Below, piece by piece: positions 9,367-18,341 of a DNA stretch of 64,000 nt (position 1 is the first letter of the stretch; every line of letters starts with the position of its first letter). Location of the stretch: contig JAWSVD010000029.1 of assembly GCA_033852095.1 (NCBI GenBank), forward strand, positions 62,001 through 126,000. The letters are read 5' to 3'. The DNA is from CALCKW01 sp033852095. Lineage in GTDB: Bacteria; Pseudomonadota; Gammaproteobacteria; CALCKW01. Both the position numbers and the translations under genes were made by a program. Under the pieces are notes generated by a model that had not been told where the DNA came from, did not search any database, and saw only the letters and a program-made list of their open reading frames with translations.

Positions 9367-9916
9367 GCTCGCCTGCCTTGCTGTGGATGCCGCCGCGCAG
9401 CTGATTGCGCGCGGCGGCATCCTGGCCTACCCGACGGAAGGCGTTTACGGCATTGGCTGTGACCCGGGCAATGCACACGCTGTGCAGCGCTTGCTGGCGA
9501 TCAAATCCCGCGACATCAACAAGGGCCTGATCCTGATCGCCGCCCGTATTGAGCAGCTTTCACCCTGGATTGCCCCGCTGAGCGCCGAACAGCTAAACGC
9601 CATCGGCGACAGCTGGCCCGGCCCAGTGACTTGGGTTGTGCCCGCTCAGCACAACACCCCCGCACAGCTCACCGGCGGCCGCCCCACCTTGGCCGCTCGT
9701 GTATCGGCTCACCCGCCCGTCGCAGCACTCTGCCTAGCAGCAGGCACGGCATTGGTGTCCACCAGCGCCAATTTAAGCGGCCAGCCCCCCGCCCGCGAGG
9801 CGAGTCAGCTGGATCAACTCAGCGGCGTGGACGCCTACCTCGAAGGCCCCACCGGCGGCCTGCAGAGGGCCACGCCTATATTCGATCTTGCAAGCGGCGC
9901 AACACTGCGCAGCTGA
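9332..9916 (+). CDS. tsaC: Threonylcarbamoyl-AMP synthase TsaC (Sua5/YciO/YrdC)
   Basis: TsaC makes threonylcarbamoyl-AMP from threonine, bicarbonate and ATP for the t6A37 modification of ANN-decoding tRNAs. Family motifs are clear: AYPTEGVYGIGCDPGN, the KSRDINKGLILIA segment, WPGPVTWV and LVSTSANLSG. Length (up to 194 residues) fits the short TsaC form. The start is uncertain: a GTG at 9332 lies inside the topA tail, and GTG at 9347 or 9383 are alternatives; the conserved fold begins near VDAAAQLI at 9383. Close coupling to topA is certain in any case. topA-tsaC-hemF is a common order. Confidence 0.9.
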   Translation: MPRRPVPRKTTKLACLAVDAAAQLIARGGILAYPTEGVYGIGCDPGNAHAVQRLLAIKSRDINKGLILIAARIEQLSPWIAPLSAEQLNAIGDSWPGPVTWVVPAQHNTPAQLTGGRPTLAARVSAHPPVAALCLAAGTALVSTSANLSGQPPAREASQLDQLSGVDAYLEGPTGGLQRATPIFDLASGATLRS

Positions 9917-10194
9917 GGGCCAGCAGACAAAGCCTGATTTTGCTTGATTCGCCCTCAAACAAGCACCCGCCCAGCCCGCTTTTTCCGCACACGGCGCACG
10001 GAGAGCTCCACCCTCCCTTTTTAGGCTAATAAATTGGCCATTCACGCCGCTAGCTGCCTGCAACACATTTAATTCGTTAAACAACAAATGTGCACCCAAA
10101 GCCCCTTGAACACGCGCTTCAACGCCCTTGTCAGCGAAGCAGCGGCAATCGATCAAAGGCCTTGCGGTGCCGGCAGCACAGGCGAGTGGCAACT

Positions 10195-11400
10195 ATGAAA
10201 GCAAGCAAATTGGTCCGCGTATTGATGGTCACCCCATTCCCGGAGGTGGAGGATCAAGTTGTAGGCGGTGTCGCCGGTGTCGCTTATTATCTGTGCAAGC
10301 ACTTGGCGCAGATCCCGGACATCGCGGTCGATGTGCTGGTGCCGGACAGCGCCTGTGAGCAGCAAGAGACGCGCACGATATCCGGCATCTCGGTGACTTT
10401 TCTGCCCGAGATCAAGCAAAACGCCATCGCCCGCGTGATCGCTCCCAGCGCGGCACAGGCCATCGGCGAATTTGCGGACCAGGGCAAGTACGACCTGGTG
10501 CACATCCAGGCCGCACCCGAGTGGTCGACCTACATCAAACAGCCGGTGATCACGACCATCCACGGCATCAATGAAGAAGACATGCTCTTTCGCGGCGGCA
10601 ACGCCCTGAAACGCAAGCTTATCTGGCCGCTGATGCGCCTGTCTGAGCAGCGCAAACGCCGCACCATCGACAACCTCATCGTGATCAGCCCCTACGTGCG
10701 CACCGCCATCGGAAACGCGCTGAAAGGTCGCAGCTGGGATATCGAGAATCCCGTGCGTGAGGATTTTTTCAACGTGGCTCGCCACCCTGAATTGCACACT
10801 ATTTTGTTCGCGGGCGTCGTTACGTCACGCAAAAATGTCGCCGGCTTAATACAGGCCATGGAAAAGGTTAAACAGGCCATCCCCAACGCAAAACTCAACA
10901 TTGCCGGCGGCCTCACCGACAAGGCCTACGCTGACTTTTGCCAGGCAGAAGTGACGCGCCTCGGCTTGCAGGGCAACGTCGAATTCCTCGGCAGCCTGAG
11001 CGTCGATCAAATGAAAGAGCAGCTCTGTACAACGCACATCATGGCCCTGGCGTCCTTGCAAGAGACCGCGCCGCTGAGCATTGAAGAAGCCATGGCGGCC
11101 GGCGTACCGGTGGTCTCGTCGAACATCTGTGGCATGCCCTACATGATTGAAGACGGCGTGACCGGCGCGCTGGTCGACCCACTGGACAGCGACGACATCG
11201 CAGCTGGCCTGGTCAAAACCCTGCAACTCGATTTGGCAACGGCAGCAAAGGCTTCAGTGGCGATCGCCAGAGAACGCTTCAGCGGCAAGGTGGTGGCCAC
11301 GCAGACCGCCGCGGCTTACCGCGACATCCTCGGCGTCACCTCCACAGACGACGCTGCCGCCGCGGTGGCTTCAAAACACGCTCAGACAGAAGCCAGCTAG
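10195..11400 (+). CDS. Glycosyltransferase family 4
   Basis: A 401-residue GT-B fold retaining glycosyltransferase. The N-terminus RVLMVTPFPEVEDQVVGGVAG is the typical acceptor-domain start with a glycine-rich loop. The C-terminal donor domain has LFAGVVTSRKNVAGLIQAM, then ALASLQETAPLSIEEAMAAGVPVV, the E-x7-E motif of GT4 (here QETAPLSIEE), and GALVDPLDSDDIA. No membrane segment is visible, so it acts in the cytoplasm on a nucleotide-sugar donor. The ATG at 10195 is preferred to a frame extension reaching 10090, as the extension is not family-like. It is inserted between tsaC and hemF, apart from the three-gene cluster after hemF. Confidence 0.85.
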   Translation: MKASKLVRVLMVTPFPEVEDQVVGGVAGVAYYLCKHLAQIPDIAVDVLVPDSACEQQETRTISGISVTFLPEIKQNAIARVIAPSAAQAIGEFADQGKYDLVHIQAAPEWSTYIKQPVITTIHGINEEDMLFRGGNALKRKLIWPLMRLSEQRKRRTIDNLIVISPYVRTAIGNALKGRSWDIENPVREDFFNVARHPELHTILFAGVVTSRKNVAGLIQAMEKVKQAIPNAKLNIAGGLTDKAYADFCQAEVTRLGLQGNVEFLGSLSVDQMKEQLCTTHIMALASLQETAPLSIEEAMAAGVPVVSSNICGMPYMIEDGVTGALVDPLDSDDIAAGLVKTLQLDLATAAKASVAIARERFSGKVVATQTAAAYRDILGVTSTDDAAAAVASKHAQTEAS

Positions 11401-11538
11401 CGTCTGCGCGGAACGGCCGCTGCCCCAGACAACAGCCACGCTGGCACCGACTCATCGGTGCCGCGCTAAGCCAGCAGCTGCGCGGCAATAACGCCCGCCT
11501 CCCTTTAAAAATCCGCCCCGCCCCAGTACAGTGGGCGC

Positions 11539-12450
11539 ATGGAAAAAGCAGCAAACACAGAAGAAGTCACCTTTTACCTGACCGGCCTCCAGGACAGCAT
11601 TTGCAAGGCTGTGGAGGCATTGGACGGGCGAGCGCAATTTATCGAGGACAGCTGGACCCGCCCGGGCGGCGGGGGCGGCAGATCACGGGTGATGAGCGAC
11701 GGCGCGATTTTCGAACAGGGCGGCATCAATTTTTCACACGTGCACGGCGAAAACCTTCCCCCCTCCGCCACGGCTGCACGCCCCGAGTTGGCCGGCGCTA
11801 GCTTCGAGGCCATGGGCGTGTCGCTGGTACTGCACCCCAAAAACCCCTACGTGCCCACCACGCACGCGAACGTGCGCTTCTTCATCGCCCACAAAGCCGG
11901 CCAAGACCCGGTCTGGTGGTTTGGCGGCGGTTATGACCTCACACCCTATTACGGATTCAAAGAAGACTGCATGCATTGGCACCAGACGGCCAAAGATGCC
12001 TGCGCGCCCTTTGGGCCCGAGACCTACCCGCGTTTCAAGCAGTGGTGCGATGAGTACTTTTACATCAAACACCGGCAGGAGCCGCGCGGCATTGGCGGCT
12101 TGTTTTTCGACGACTACAACACAGGCGGTTACGAGAACGCTTTTGCCTTGATGCAGGCAGTGGGCGACAGCTTTGTCCCCGCCTACCAACCCATCGTCGA
12201 GCGACGCGCCGACATGGCATTCGGCGAGCGAGAGCGGGATTTCCAGCTCTATCGCCGCGGCCGTTACGTCGAATTCAACCTGGTCTACGACCGCGGCACG
12301 CTGTTTGGCCTGCAGTCGGGCGGACGCACGGAGTCCATCCTCATGTCCATGCCACCGGAAGTTCGCTGGCGCTACCAATGGCAGCCGGTACCCGGCTCAC
12401 CCGAAGCAAGGCTCTACGAGCAGTTCCTGGTCCATCAGGAGTGGGTTTAG
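11539..12450 (+). CDS. hemF: Oxygen-dependent coproporphyrinogen III oxidase
   Basis: HemF uses O2 to turn coproporphyrinogen III into protoporphyrinogen IX in haem synthesis. The 303-residue protein has the hallmark segments GGGYDLTPYYGF (with metal-linked aspartate), YIKHRQEPRGIGGLFFDD, and RRGRYVEFNLVYDRGTLFGLQSGGRTESILMS-like C-terminal region; length is normal. Its presence points to aerobic haem synthesis. It stands alone between the glycosyltransferase and the polysaccharide genes; aroE, which often follows hemF, is not here. Confidence 0.97.
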   Translation: MEKAANTEEVTFYLTGLQDSICKAVEALDGRAQFIEDSWTRPGGGGGRSRVMSDGAIFEQGGINFSHVHGENLPPSATAARPELAGASFEAMGVSLVLHPKNPYVPTTHANVRFFIAHKAGQDPVWWFGGGYDLTPYYGFKEDCMHWHQTAKDACAPFGPETYPRFKQWCDEYFYIKHRQEPRGIGGLFFDDYNTGGYENAFALMQAVGDSFVPAYQPIVERRADMAFGERERDFQLYRRGRYVEFNLVYDRGTLFGLQSGGRTESILMSMPPEVRWRYQWQPVPGSPEARLYEQFLVHQEWV

Positions 12451-12596
12451 GCGCTTGTATTGAAAAATCGCACGCCTTGCCATTCAGTCACTGCGCTTGA
12501 AGACGCCTGTGGTAAAATTTTCTGTTGATTCGGGCTGCCCAGGGAACACCTCCGGCCCGCTAATTTTGTTCCACACCAGACCTAGGAGAGCAGCCG

Positions 12597-13721
12597 GTGT
12601 CAGAGCCCCAACTGCCCAGTATTGAGCGCTACCAACAACACTTAGACATCACCGGACGGTGGTGCCAGCGCAGCGCAACGAAAGGCAAAGGCGGCTCCAG
12701 CGCGCATTTCAGCCCCCTGCTGGGTTGGTCTAATCCCTATCCAGAGACCACCGGCTACCTGATCCCTACGCTGCTCAAACTGCACCACCATTTCGGCGAT
12801 GCCAGCTACCGCGAGACGGCGTTTGCACTGGGCCAATGGCTGCTGGACATCCAGCGAGAAGACGGCTCTTGGCACGGCGGATTACACCCGGCCAAAAAGA
12901 CTGGCGGCTCAGTGTTCAACACCGGCCAAATCCTCAAGGGCATGGCGGCGCTCTACCGCGAAAGCGATGACCAGCGCTGGCTCGAGGCGGGCAACCGTGG
13001 CGCGCAGTGGCTGGCGAACGGTGTTGGCAGCGATGGACTCTGGCCCAGCGGCGATTACAAGGCGAGTCAAACTCCCTCCTACTACACCCACGTCGCCTGG
13101 CCAATGCTGGAGATGTGGTCCCTGAGTGACGAATCAAATGTGCGCCAGGCAGCGGAGCGCTACCTCGACAAGATGCTCACGCGCGTGCAAGAGAACGGCG
13201 TGGTCTCGCACTGGGGTTTCAAGGACGCTGGCCCCGCCTTTACCCATACCATCGCCTACACCATCCGCGGTTTTCAAGAATGCTCCCGCCTGATCGGTGA
13301 CTACGAGCGCTACGCCGCTCCCATGGAGCCGGCACTGGAAGTGGTGTACCGCAAGAGCGAACTCAGCAACGGACGCCTGGCCGGCTCCTTTGACGAAAAA
13401 TGGCACGCTACTGGTGACTACGTCTGCCTCACGGGCAACGCCCAGCTGGCTATCTGTCTGCTGCTGATGGAAGCGCACAAGCCCGACCTGCGACTGGTGA
13501 ACAGCGCCGGCAAACTGGTGGATTTCGTCGCCCGCGTGCAACGCCAGAACACCCCCATCGCGGGCGTCAACGGCGCTGTCGCCGGCTCCTACCCCCTGTG
13601 GGGCAAGTACATGGTCGGTCGCTACCCCAACTGGGCCGCCAAATATTTCTGCGACGCGCTGCTGATGATGCAGGCCCGCATTGCCGCAGAACAAAAAGCA
13701 CAAGACTCTGCCGCAGCATGA
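12597..13721 (+). CDS. Alpha/alpha-toroid protein of polysaccharide cluster
   Basis: A 374-residue protein rich in paired helices with repeated aromatic/glycine turns such as YPETTGYLIPTLLKL, WLLDIQREDGSWHGG, VFNTGQILKGMAALY and LTGNAQLAICLL. This pattern fits an (alpha/alpha)6 toroid, as in six-hairpin glycosidases, lyases and prenyltransferase-repeat proteins. Catalytic residues cannot be assigned. It has no signal peptide. The GTG start at 12597 is backed by AGGAGAG a few bases before it. It overlaps the formyltransferase gene by 4 bp (ATGA), so it belongs to a three-gene unit likely handling a surface polysaccharide. It could be an epimerase, hydrolase or lyase; I cannot tell which. Confidence 0.6.
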   Translation: MSEPQLPSIERYQQHLDITGRWCQRSATKGKGGSSAHFSPLLGWSNPYPETTGYLIPTLLKLHHHFGDASYRETAFALGQWLLDIQREDGSWHGGLHPAKKTGGSVFNTGQILKGMAALYRESDDQRWLEAGNRGAQWLANGVGSDGLWPSGDYKASQTPSYYTHVAWPMLEMWSLSDESNVRQAAERYLDKMLTRVQENGVVSHWGFKDAGPAFTHTIAYTIRGFQECSRLIGDYERYAAPMEPALEVVYRKSELSNGRLAGSFDEKWHATGDYVCLTGNAQLAICLLLMEAHKPDLRLVNSAGKLVDFVARVQRQNTPIAGVNGAVAGSYPLWGKYMVGRYPNWAAKYFCDALLMMQARIAAEQKAQDSAAA

Positions 13722-14509
13722 AAATAGCCCTCACGGCCGGATTCGATAAATCCCTGCCCGCCCTGCTCATGGCTGAACGCCTGCGCGCTGACGGCCACCA
13801 AGTCAGTGCTGTCGTGGTGGTGTCCCCCTACAGCATCAAACGCGTGCGGCAGATGCTGCTGTCACGCGGTGTCGCTGGAGTCAAAAAAGCGCTCAGCAAA
13901 ATGCTGCGCGGCGTGGAGAACAGCAACGCTGGCCCCAGCCCACTGCAGACTCTCAAAGCCGAGCAGCAGCTCAAGACCAGTTCCCTGAAAAGCTGGTGTG
14001 CAGAACACGCGGTCCACTACCAGGTGGTCAAGGCCATCAACGATCGTGATGCGGTCGCTGCCGTCGCACAAAGCGGTGCGCAGATGCTGGTCTACGGCGG
14101 CGGCGGCATCCTGCGCGCCCCCATCATCAACGCGGTTGACGGCAACGTCATCAATCCCCACGCGGGCCCACTGCCCGAGGTGCGTGGCATGAATGCCATC
14201 GAATGGGCAACCCTGCTGGGTGAACGCCAAACTGTGACGGTGCACCTGATCGACACGGGCATCGACACCGGCCGGCTCATCTCCGAAACCGCCGTGCCCC
14301 TTGCGGCCAATGACAACATCGACACCCTTCGCGCCAAGGCGGTAGCCACGGGCGTGTGCGCTTTGACCGACACTCTCAAGAAAATCCAGTCACCGGCGGA
14401 TATCAGCACGCAAAACAACGAGGGTAAAACAGCGGGCCGGCAGTGTTATCCACTCGGCCAAGCGCTCTCAGAATTGCTCGCCCTCAAACTCAACAAGCAG
14501 CCCCGATGA
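13718..14509 (+). CDS. Formyltransferase-family protein
   Basis: A 263-residue protein with the formyl-transfer core shared by Fmt, PurN and sugar N-formyltransferases: N146 and H148 in INPHAGPLPEVRG and D183 in HLIDTGIDTG match the Asn-His-Asp catalytic triad. The N-terminus MKIALTAGFDKS replaces the usual first strand motif, and residues 40-100 are a family-specific insert with many basic residues. Given the neighbours, the likely job is N-formylation of an amino sugar in a surface polysaccharide, using 10-formyltetrahydrofolate. It overlaps the gene on each side by 4 bp, so the three are co-translated. The substrate is unknown. Confidence 0.75.
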   Translation: MKIALTAGFDKSLPALLMAERLRADGHQVSAVVVVSPYSIKRVRQMLLSRGVAGVKKALSKMLRGVENSNAGPSPLQTLKAEQQLKTSSLKSWCAEHAVHYQVVKAINDRDAVAAVAQSGAQMLVYGGGGILRAPIINAVDGNVINPHAGPLPEVRGMNAIEWATLLGERQTVTVHLIDTGIDTGRLISETAVPLAANDNIDTLRAKAVATGVCALTDTLKKIQSPADISTQNNEGKTAGRQCYPLGQALSELLALKLNKQPR

Positions 14510-16212
14510 ACCTGAAAAAACTGCAACTGCTCTATTACTCGGTACGTTACACAAGGCCCCATCAGCTGCTCAATCGTCTGGCACTGCAAGTCAAACGCAA
14601 AACTCTGGTGCGCATTGCCAAGCCCGACTTCATCGCTAAAACCGCGATGGCCGATCACCGCGCGCTCGCACTCGCCGACCAGCCACCGCTGGCGCCGCTC
14701 GCGCCGCGCGGCTACTTGGTCAAGAGCCTGGACAAGGGCATAGAGCTGAACTTCCTCAACCGCGTGCGCCCGCTGCGTGACGAGAAAGGCCGCATCGATT
14801 GGCGCCCCGAAGAACTGAAAACAGGCACACGCCTGTGGCTGCTCAACTTGCATTACACCGAATTCTTAGAGGGACTGCCCGCGGATGAAGCTGGGCGCGT
14901 CATGCTCGACTGGGTCGAGCAGGTCAAACCTTTTGACCCCGGTTACTGGCTCGACAATTGGAACAGCTACAGCATGTCGATTCGTGTGGTTGTGTGGATG
15001 CAACAGCTGGCATCACGCGATCTGGGATTGAACGAGTCAGAACAAGCAAGGATTCAAGGCTCGTTGATCGCGCAGATGCGTTTTTTGCGCAAGAACCTCG
15101 AGCTCGATATCTGCGGCAATCACCTGATCAAAAACATCAAGGCACTGCTCTGGGCCGCCGCCTACTTCGAGGGCGAAGAAGCCGCGCGCTGGGGCGTGGA
15201 GGGGCAGCGATTGCTGGCACGTGAAGTCAACGAGCAGATACTCGCCGACGGCATGCACTACGAGCTCAGCCCCACCTACCACAACCAAGTATTCGCCGAC
15301 CTGCTGGACTGCTACACCGCCCTGCCCGCCGACGCAGCGCGTGACGGCCTCGGTAAAACACTGGACCAGATGGTGCAGCTGGTCGCGGATTTCCGCCACC
15401 CGGACGGCGGTGTCAGCCTGTTCAACGATTGCGGCTTGTACTTCGCCTACGGTCCAGACGCCTGCTTGGCAGCCTACGGCAAACTGCGCGAAGCAGCCCC
15501 TGCACCACAGCAACACATTGCGTTGCCAAGCTCAGGATATTACGGCCTGCGCAGCGACGATGACCTGCTGCTGATCGACTGCGCCGAGCTCGCACCGACC
15601 TACCTGCCCGCCCACGGCCACGGCGACGCGCTCGCCTTTGAGTGGAGCGTTGCCGGTCAACGGGTGTTCGTGGATGCAGGTGTATTCGAATACAACCCTG
15701 GGCCAAAACGCGCCTACTCGCGCGCCACCAGTGCACACAACACGGTCAATTTAGGCGGCGAAGACCAGAGCGAATTCTGGAAGGCCTTCCGCGTCGGCCG
15801 ACGCGCCCACATCACGGCTTGCGACTACAGTGCAAGCGCAGACGGCTTTCAGCTGAGTGGCGCGCACGACGGCTACACTCGCCTCACGGGCAAGCCAGTG
15901 CACCAACGCCGCTTCGACGTGAGCAGTACCGAGATCAAAATCGAAGATCGGATTCATGGCGGATCAGGGCAGACAGCGCAGGCTGTGTTGCTGCTTCACC
16001 CCGACGCCGTCATCGAAAAACAGGACGACAACACCGTGCTCATCACTGTCGGCCCCGCATCTGTCAAAGTCACTGCAAGCGCGCCCATCGAAGTGGAGGA
16101 CGCCAGCTGGCACCCAGACCAAGGCATTGATCTGGCCACCAAAAAGCTCTGCATCAACTACGGATATGCGCCCTGCAGCGGTACGTTGCAGCTGCAGAAA
16201 TTGTCCAGCTAA
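14506..16212 (+). CDS. Heparinase II/III-like protein
   Basis: A 568-residue protein with the two-part heparinase II/III layout: an N-terminal alpha/alpha toroid (about 60-330, including GYWLDNWNSYSMSIRVVVW and DICGNHLIKNIKAL, HYELSPTYHNQVF) and a C-terminal beta-sandwich (about 350-565, with HGHGDALAFEWSVAGQRVFVDAGVFEY and SAHNTVNLGGEDQSEFW). The AHGHGDALAF and AHNT histidines match metal or catalytic sites of the family. No signal peptide is visible, which is common for members in capsule/EPS clusters, where they probably act on a polysaccharide of the cell's own. ATG 14506 overlaps the formyltransferase stop. Confidence 0.85.
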   Translation: MNLKKLQLLYYSVRYTRPHQLLNRLALQVKRKTLVRIAKPDFIAKTAMADHRALALADQPPLAPLAPRGYLVKSLDKGIELNFLNRVRPLRDEKGRIDWRPEELKTGTRLWLLNLHYTEFLEGLPADEAGRVMLDWVEQVKPFDPGYWLDNWNSYSMSIRVVVWMQQLASRDLGLNESEQARIQGSLIAQMRFLRKNLELDICGNHLIKNIKALLWAAAYFEGEEAARWGVEGQRLLAREVNEQILADGMHYELSPTYHNQVFADLLDCYTALPADAARDGLGKTLDQMVQLVADFRHPDGGVSLFNDCGLYFAYGPDACLAAYGKLREAAPAPQQHIALPSSGYYGLRSDDDLLLIDCAELAPTYLPAHGHGDALAFEWSVAGQRVFVDAGVFEYNPGPKRAYSRATSAHNTVNLGGEDQSEFWKAFRVGRRAHITACDYSASADGFQLSGAHDGYTRLTGKPVHQRRFDVSSTEIKIEDRIHGGSGQTAQAVLLLHPDAVIEKQDDNTVLITVGPASVKVTASAPIEVEDASWHPDQGIDLATKKLCINYGYAPCSGTLQLQKLSS

Positions 16213-16285
16213 ACAGGCGACCCAGAGCCAGCACGAGCCCGCGTTGCCTTTTGCAGTGCGGCCGAGCACAACCGCTCAATTCGCC

Positions 16286-16382
16286 GGGGGCCGTTGAACC
16301 TGCGAAACACACAGCCCATGCCCAAACACCGAGATGGCATCGCTATCCACGGTGCGGTTCGCTCCGCTCGGTGCACCCTGCG
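16286..16382 (+). repeat. Interspersed palindromic repeat, copy A
   Basis: About 95 bp that align along most of their length with copy C: shared blocks are GCCGTTGA, TGCGAAAC, GCCCAAA, CCGAGA, GGCATC and GCACCCTGC. The left end is degenerate (GGGGGCC instead of GTAGGGTGCC). A local stem GGTGCGGTTCGC/CTCGGTGCACC is also present. Confidence 0.65.
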
Positions 16383-16422
16383 GCGAATGGCCAAGCCCAC
16401 ACGCAGACACCCACAAAAAAAT

Positions 16423-16474
16423 GTAGGGTGCCGTTGAGCCCGCGAAACGCACCGTGATCGCACAAACACCACGG
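16423..16474 (+). repeat. Interspersed palindromic repeat, copy B (left half)
   Basis: Starts GTAGGGTGCCGTTGAG and continues CGCGAAACGCACCG, the same as copy C for about 32 bp, then ends without the right half. Confidence 0.65.
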
Positions 16475-16585
16475 TGAAATTGGCCAAGACATGACCGCCC
16501 CAGCGACACAACTGCGGCGGCTCGCAGGACAGCGCGACTGCAATGCTATAGTGCCCCCATTGAAGTCAACATTGGTATACCGCCC

Positions 16586-18325
16586 GTGGAAGATTCACCG
16601 TTACGCACCCATTTCGAGATTCACCTCGGCGAGCAGCGCCTCGAGCGCCGCGCGATCAGCGGCGATGAACTCATCGGCCGCGGCCGCCACCTGATTGCCA
16701 AAACATTGCTCGATGGCGGCGTCGCCACGGTCGACGCTCTCTCGGCTGACAATCCTTTGATCTTCTCCGCGGGCCCGCTGGCAGGCACCAATTTCTCCAA
16801 CGCCAACCGCATCAGTGTGGGCTGTCGCAGCCCGCTCACCGGCGGCATCAAAGAGGCCAACGCCGGCGGCACCATGGCCTTCAACTTGGGCCAACTGTCG
16901 CTGTCCGGCTTTACTCTGCACGGCGCCTGCAAGGATTGGAGCCTGCTCTATATCAATAAGGAGGGCGAGCTCAGCTTCCACGACGGCGCCCATCTGGTCG
17001 GCCGGCCCAACACCGAGCTAGCTACCGAACTGCACGAACAATATGGCAAAAAGGCCAGCCTGGCGCTCTGCAGCCAGGTGGGTGAATACGGTGGGCTGAT
17101 GGCCGGCATTGCCTTCTCAGACACAGACCAACGCCCCACCCGCTTTGCCGCTCGCGGTGGCGTGGGCGCTGTGATGGGCAGCAAGCGCGTCAAGGCGATC
17201 GTGGTCGACAGCAACCGCATGCCACCCTTCAGCGACCGCAAAAAGCTGATGGGCAGCGTGAAACAATACAACCGCTGGCTGGACGAGACCCCCGCCATCC
17301 AGACCCTCAAAGAGCTGGGCACGGCAAGCGTGGGTGATTACACCAACGAGGTGGGCGGGCTGCCCACGAACAACTTCAGCGCTGGCCGCCAAGAGCCCGA
17401 CAGCGACGGCTTCCATTTAGGCGGCGCCCACATCCGCGAACTCAACCTGAGCCGCGGCGGCAACACCTCGCACGCCTGCATGCCAGGCTGCCAAATCAAA
17501 TGCTCTAACGTCTATTTCGGCGCGGACGGCAAAGAGATGGTCTCGCCGGTCGAATACGAAACCCTGGGGTTGATGGGCACCAACTGCGGCCTGCGTGACC
17601 CCGATGATTTGGCGCGGGTGAACGCCCTCGCCAACGACCTCGGCATCGACACCATTGAGGCCGGCGCCACACTTGCCGTGTTGATGGAAGCCGGGCTCGC
17701 GCCTTTTGGCGATGTCGCATTCATGATCGAGGCACTGGATGTGCATATCCGCCAGGGCACTGCACTGGGGAAAATATGGGCACAGGGCGCCGGGGCTGTG
17801 GGCAGACACTACAAGGTAGAGCGCGTCCCGGTGATCAAGAACCAGGCGATCAGCGCCTACGACCCCCGCGTGATAGAGGTGACGGCCTTGTCAATGATGA
17901 CCACAGCCCAGGGCGCGGACCACACCGCGGGCAACGCACCCTCATACGAGTGCGCGGGCAAGAGCCTGGATGAGCTCATGGCCGCCAGCCTGGACATGCA
18001 GATTCTCTGCGCCGCGGCGGATTCACTGGGGCTTTGTGTTTTTGGTCGCAGCGTCACCCACGAGAAGCTCGATTTCATGACCCAAACCTTGGGCGATGCT
18101 TACGGTGTAACCCTGGATCACGATTTCTACCGCGCGCTGGGCAGAGACACACTGATCCTAGAGCAGGCTTTTAACAAGGCCGCGGGCTTCACCGATCAGG
18201 ACGACGAGCTGCCGAGTTTTTTCTACGACGAAGCGCTGCCGCCCAGCGGCAAGAGAGCGCGTTTTCACGCCGCCGAGATCAATGCCGCCGATGCCCGCTG
18301 GTGGCCTGGCGCACCCAACACTTAA
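16586..18325 (+). CDS. Aldehyde:ferredoxin oxidoreductase family protein (tungsten-type)
   Basis: AOR-family enzymes oxidise aldehydes to acids, or reduce acids, with a tungsten-bispterin and one [4Fe-4S] cluster. The 579-residue protein shows the family N-domain (NPLIFSAGPLAGT, SPLTGGIKEANAGG) and all four cluster cysteines: C298, C302 and C306 (C-x3-C-x3-C; many AORs have C-x2-C-x3-C) and C484 in DSLGLCVFG. EYETLGLMGTNCG and YDPRVIEVTALS are also family-like. Start is GTG 16586. It is slightly short at the N-terminus. No ferredoxin, pterin or tungstate-transport gene is adjacent. The physiological aldehyde is unknown. An AOR in an apparently aerobic genome is notable. Confidence 0.88.
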   Translation: MEDSPLRTHFEIHLGEQRLERRAISGDELIGRGRHLIAKTLLDGGVATVDALSADNPLIFSAGPLAGTNFSNANRISVGCRSPLTGGIKEANAGGTMAFNLGQLSLSGFTLHGACKDWSLLYINKEGELSFHDGAHLVGRPNTELATELHEQYGKKASLALCSQVGEYGGLMAGIAFSDTDQRPTRFAARGGVGAVMGSKRVKAIVVDSNRMPPFSDRKKLMGSVKQYNRWLDETPAIQTLKELGTASVGDYTNEVGGLPTNNFSAGRQEPDSDGFHLGGAHIRELNLSRGGNTSHACMPGCQIKCSNVYFGADGKEMVSPVEYETLGLMGTNCGLRDPDDLARVNALANDLGIDTIEAGATLAVLMEAGLAPFGDVAFMIEALDVHIRQGTALGKIWAQGAGAVGRHYKVERVPVIKNQAISAYDPRVIEVTALSMMTTAQGADHTAGNAPSYECAGKSLDELMAASLDMQILCAAADSLGLCVFGRSVTHEKLDFMTQTLGDAYGVTLDHDFYRALGRDTLILEQAFNKAAGFTDQDDELPSFFYDEALPPSGKRARFHAAEINAADARWWPGAPNT

Positions 18326-18341
18326 ATCCCCACTGCGGGCC

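Larger units (their letters stand above)
16213..16585. other. Spacer with two repeat copies
   Basis: This 373-bp stretch has no gene-like frame. It holds two copies of the short interspersed repeat listed separately (16286-16382 and 16423-16474). The AOR gene begins right after it. Confidence 0.6.
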
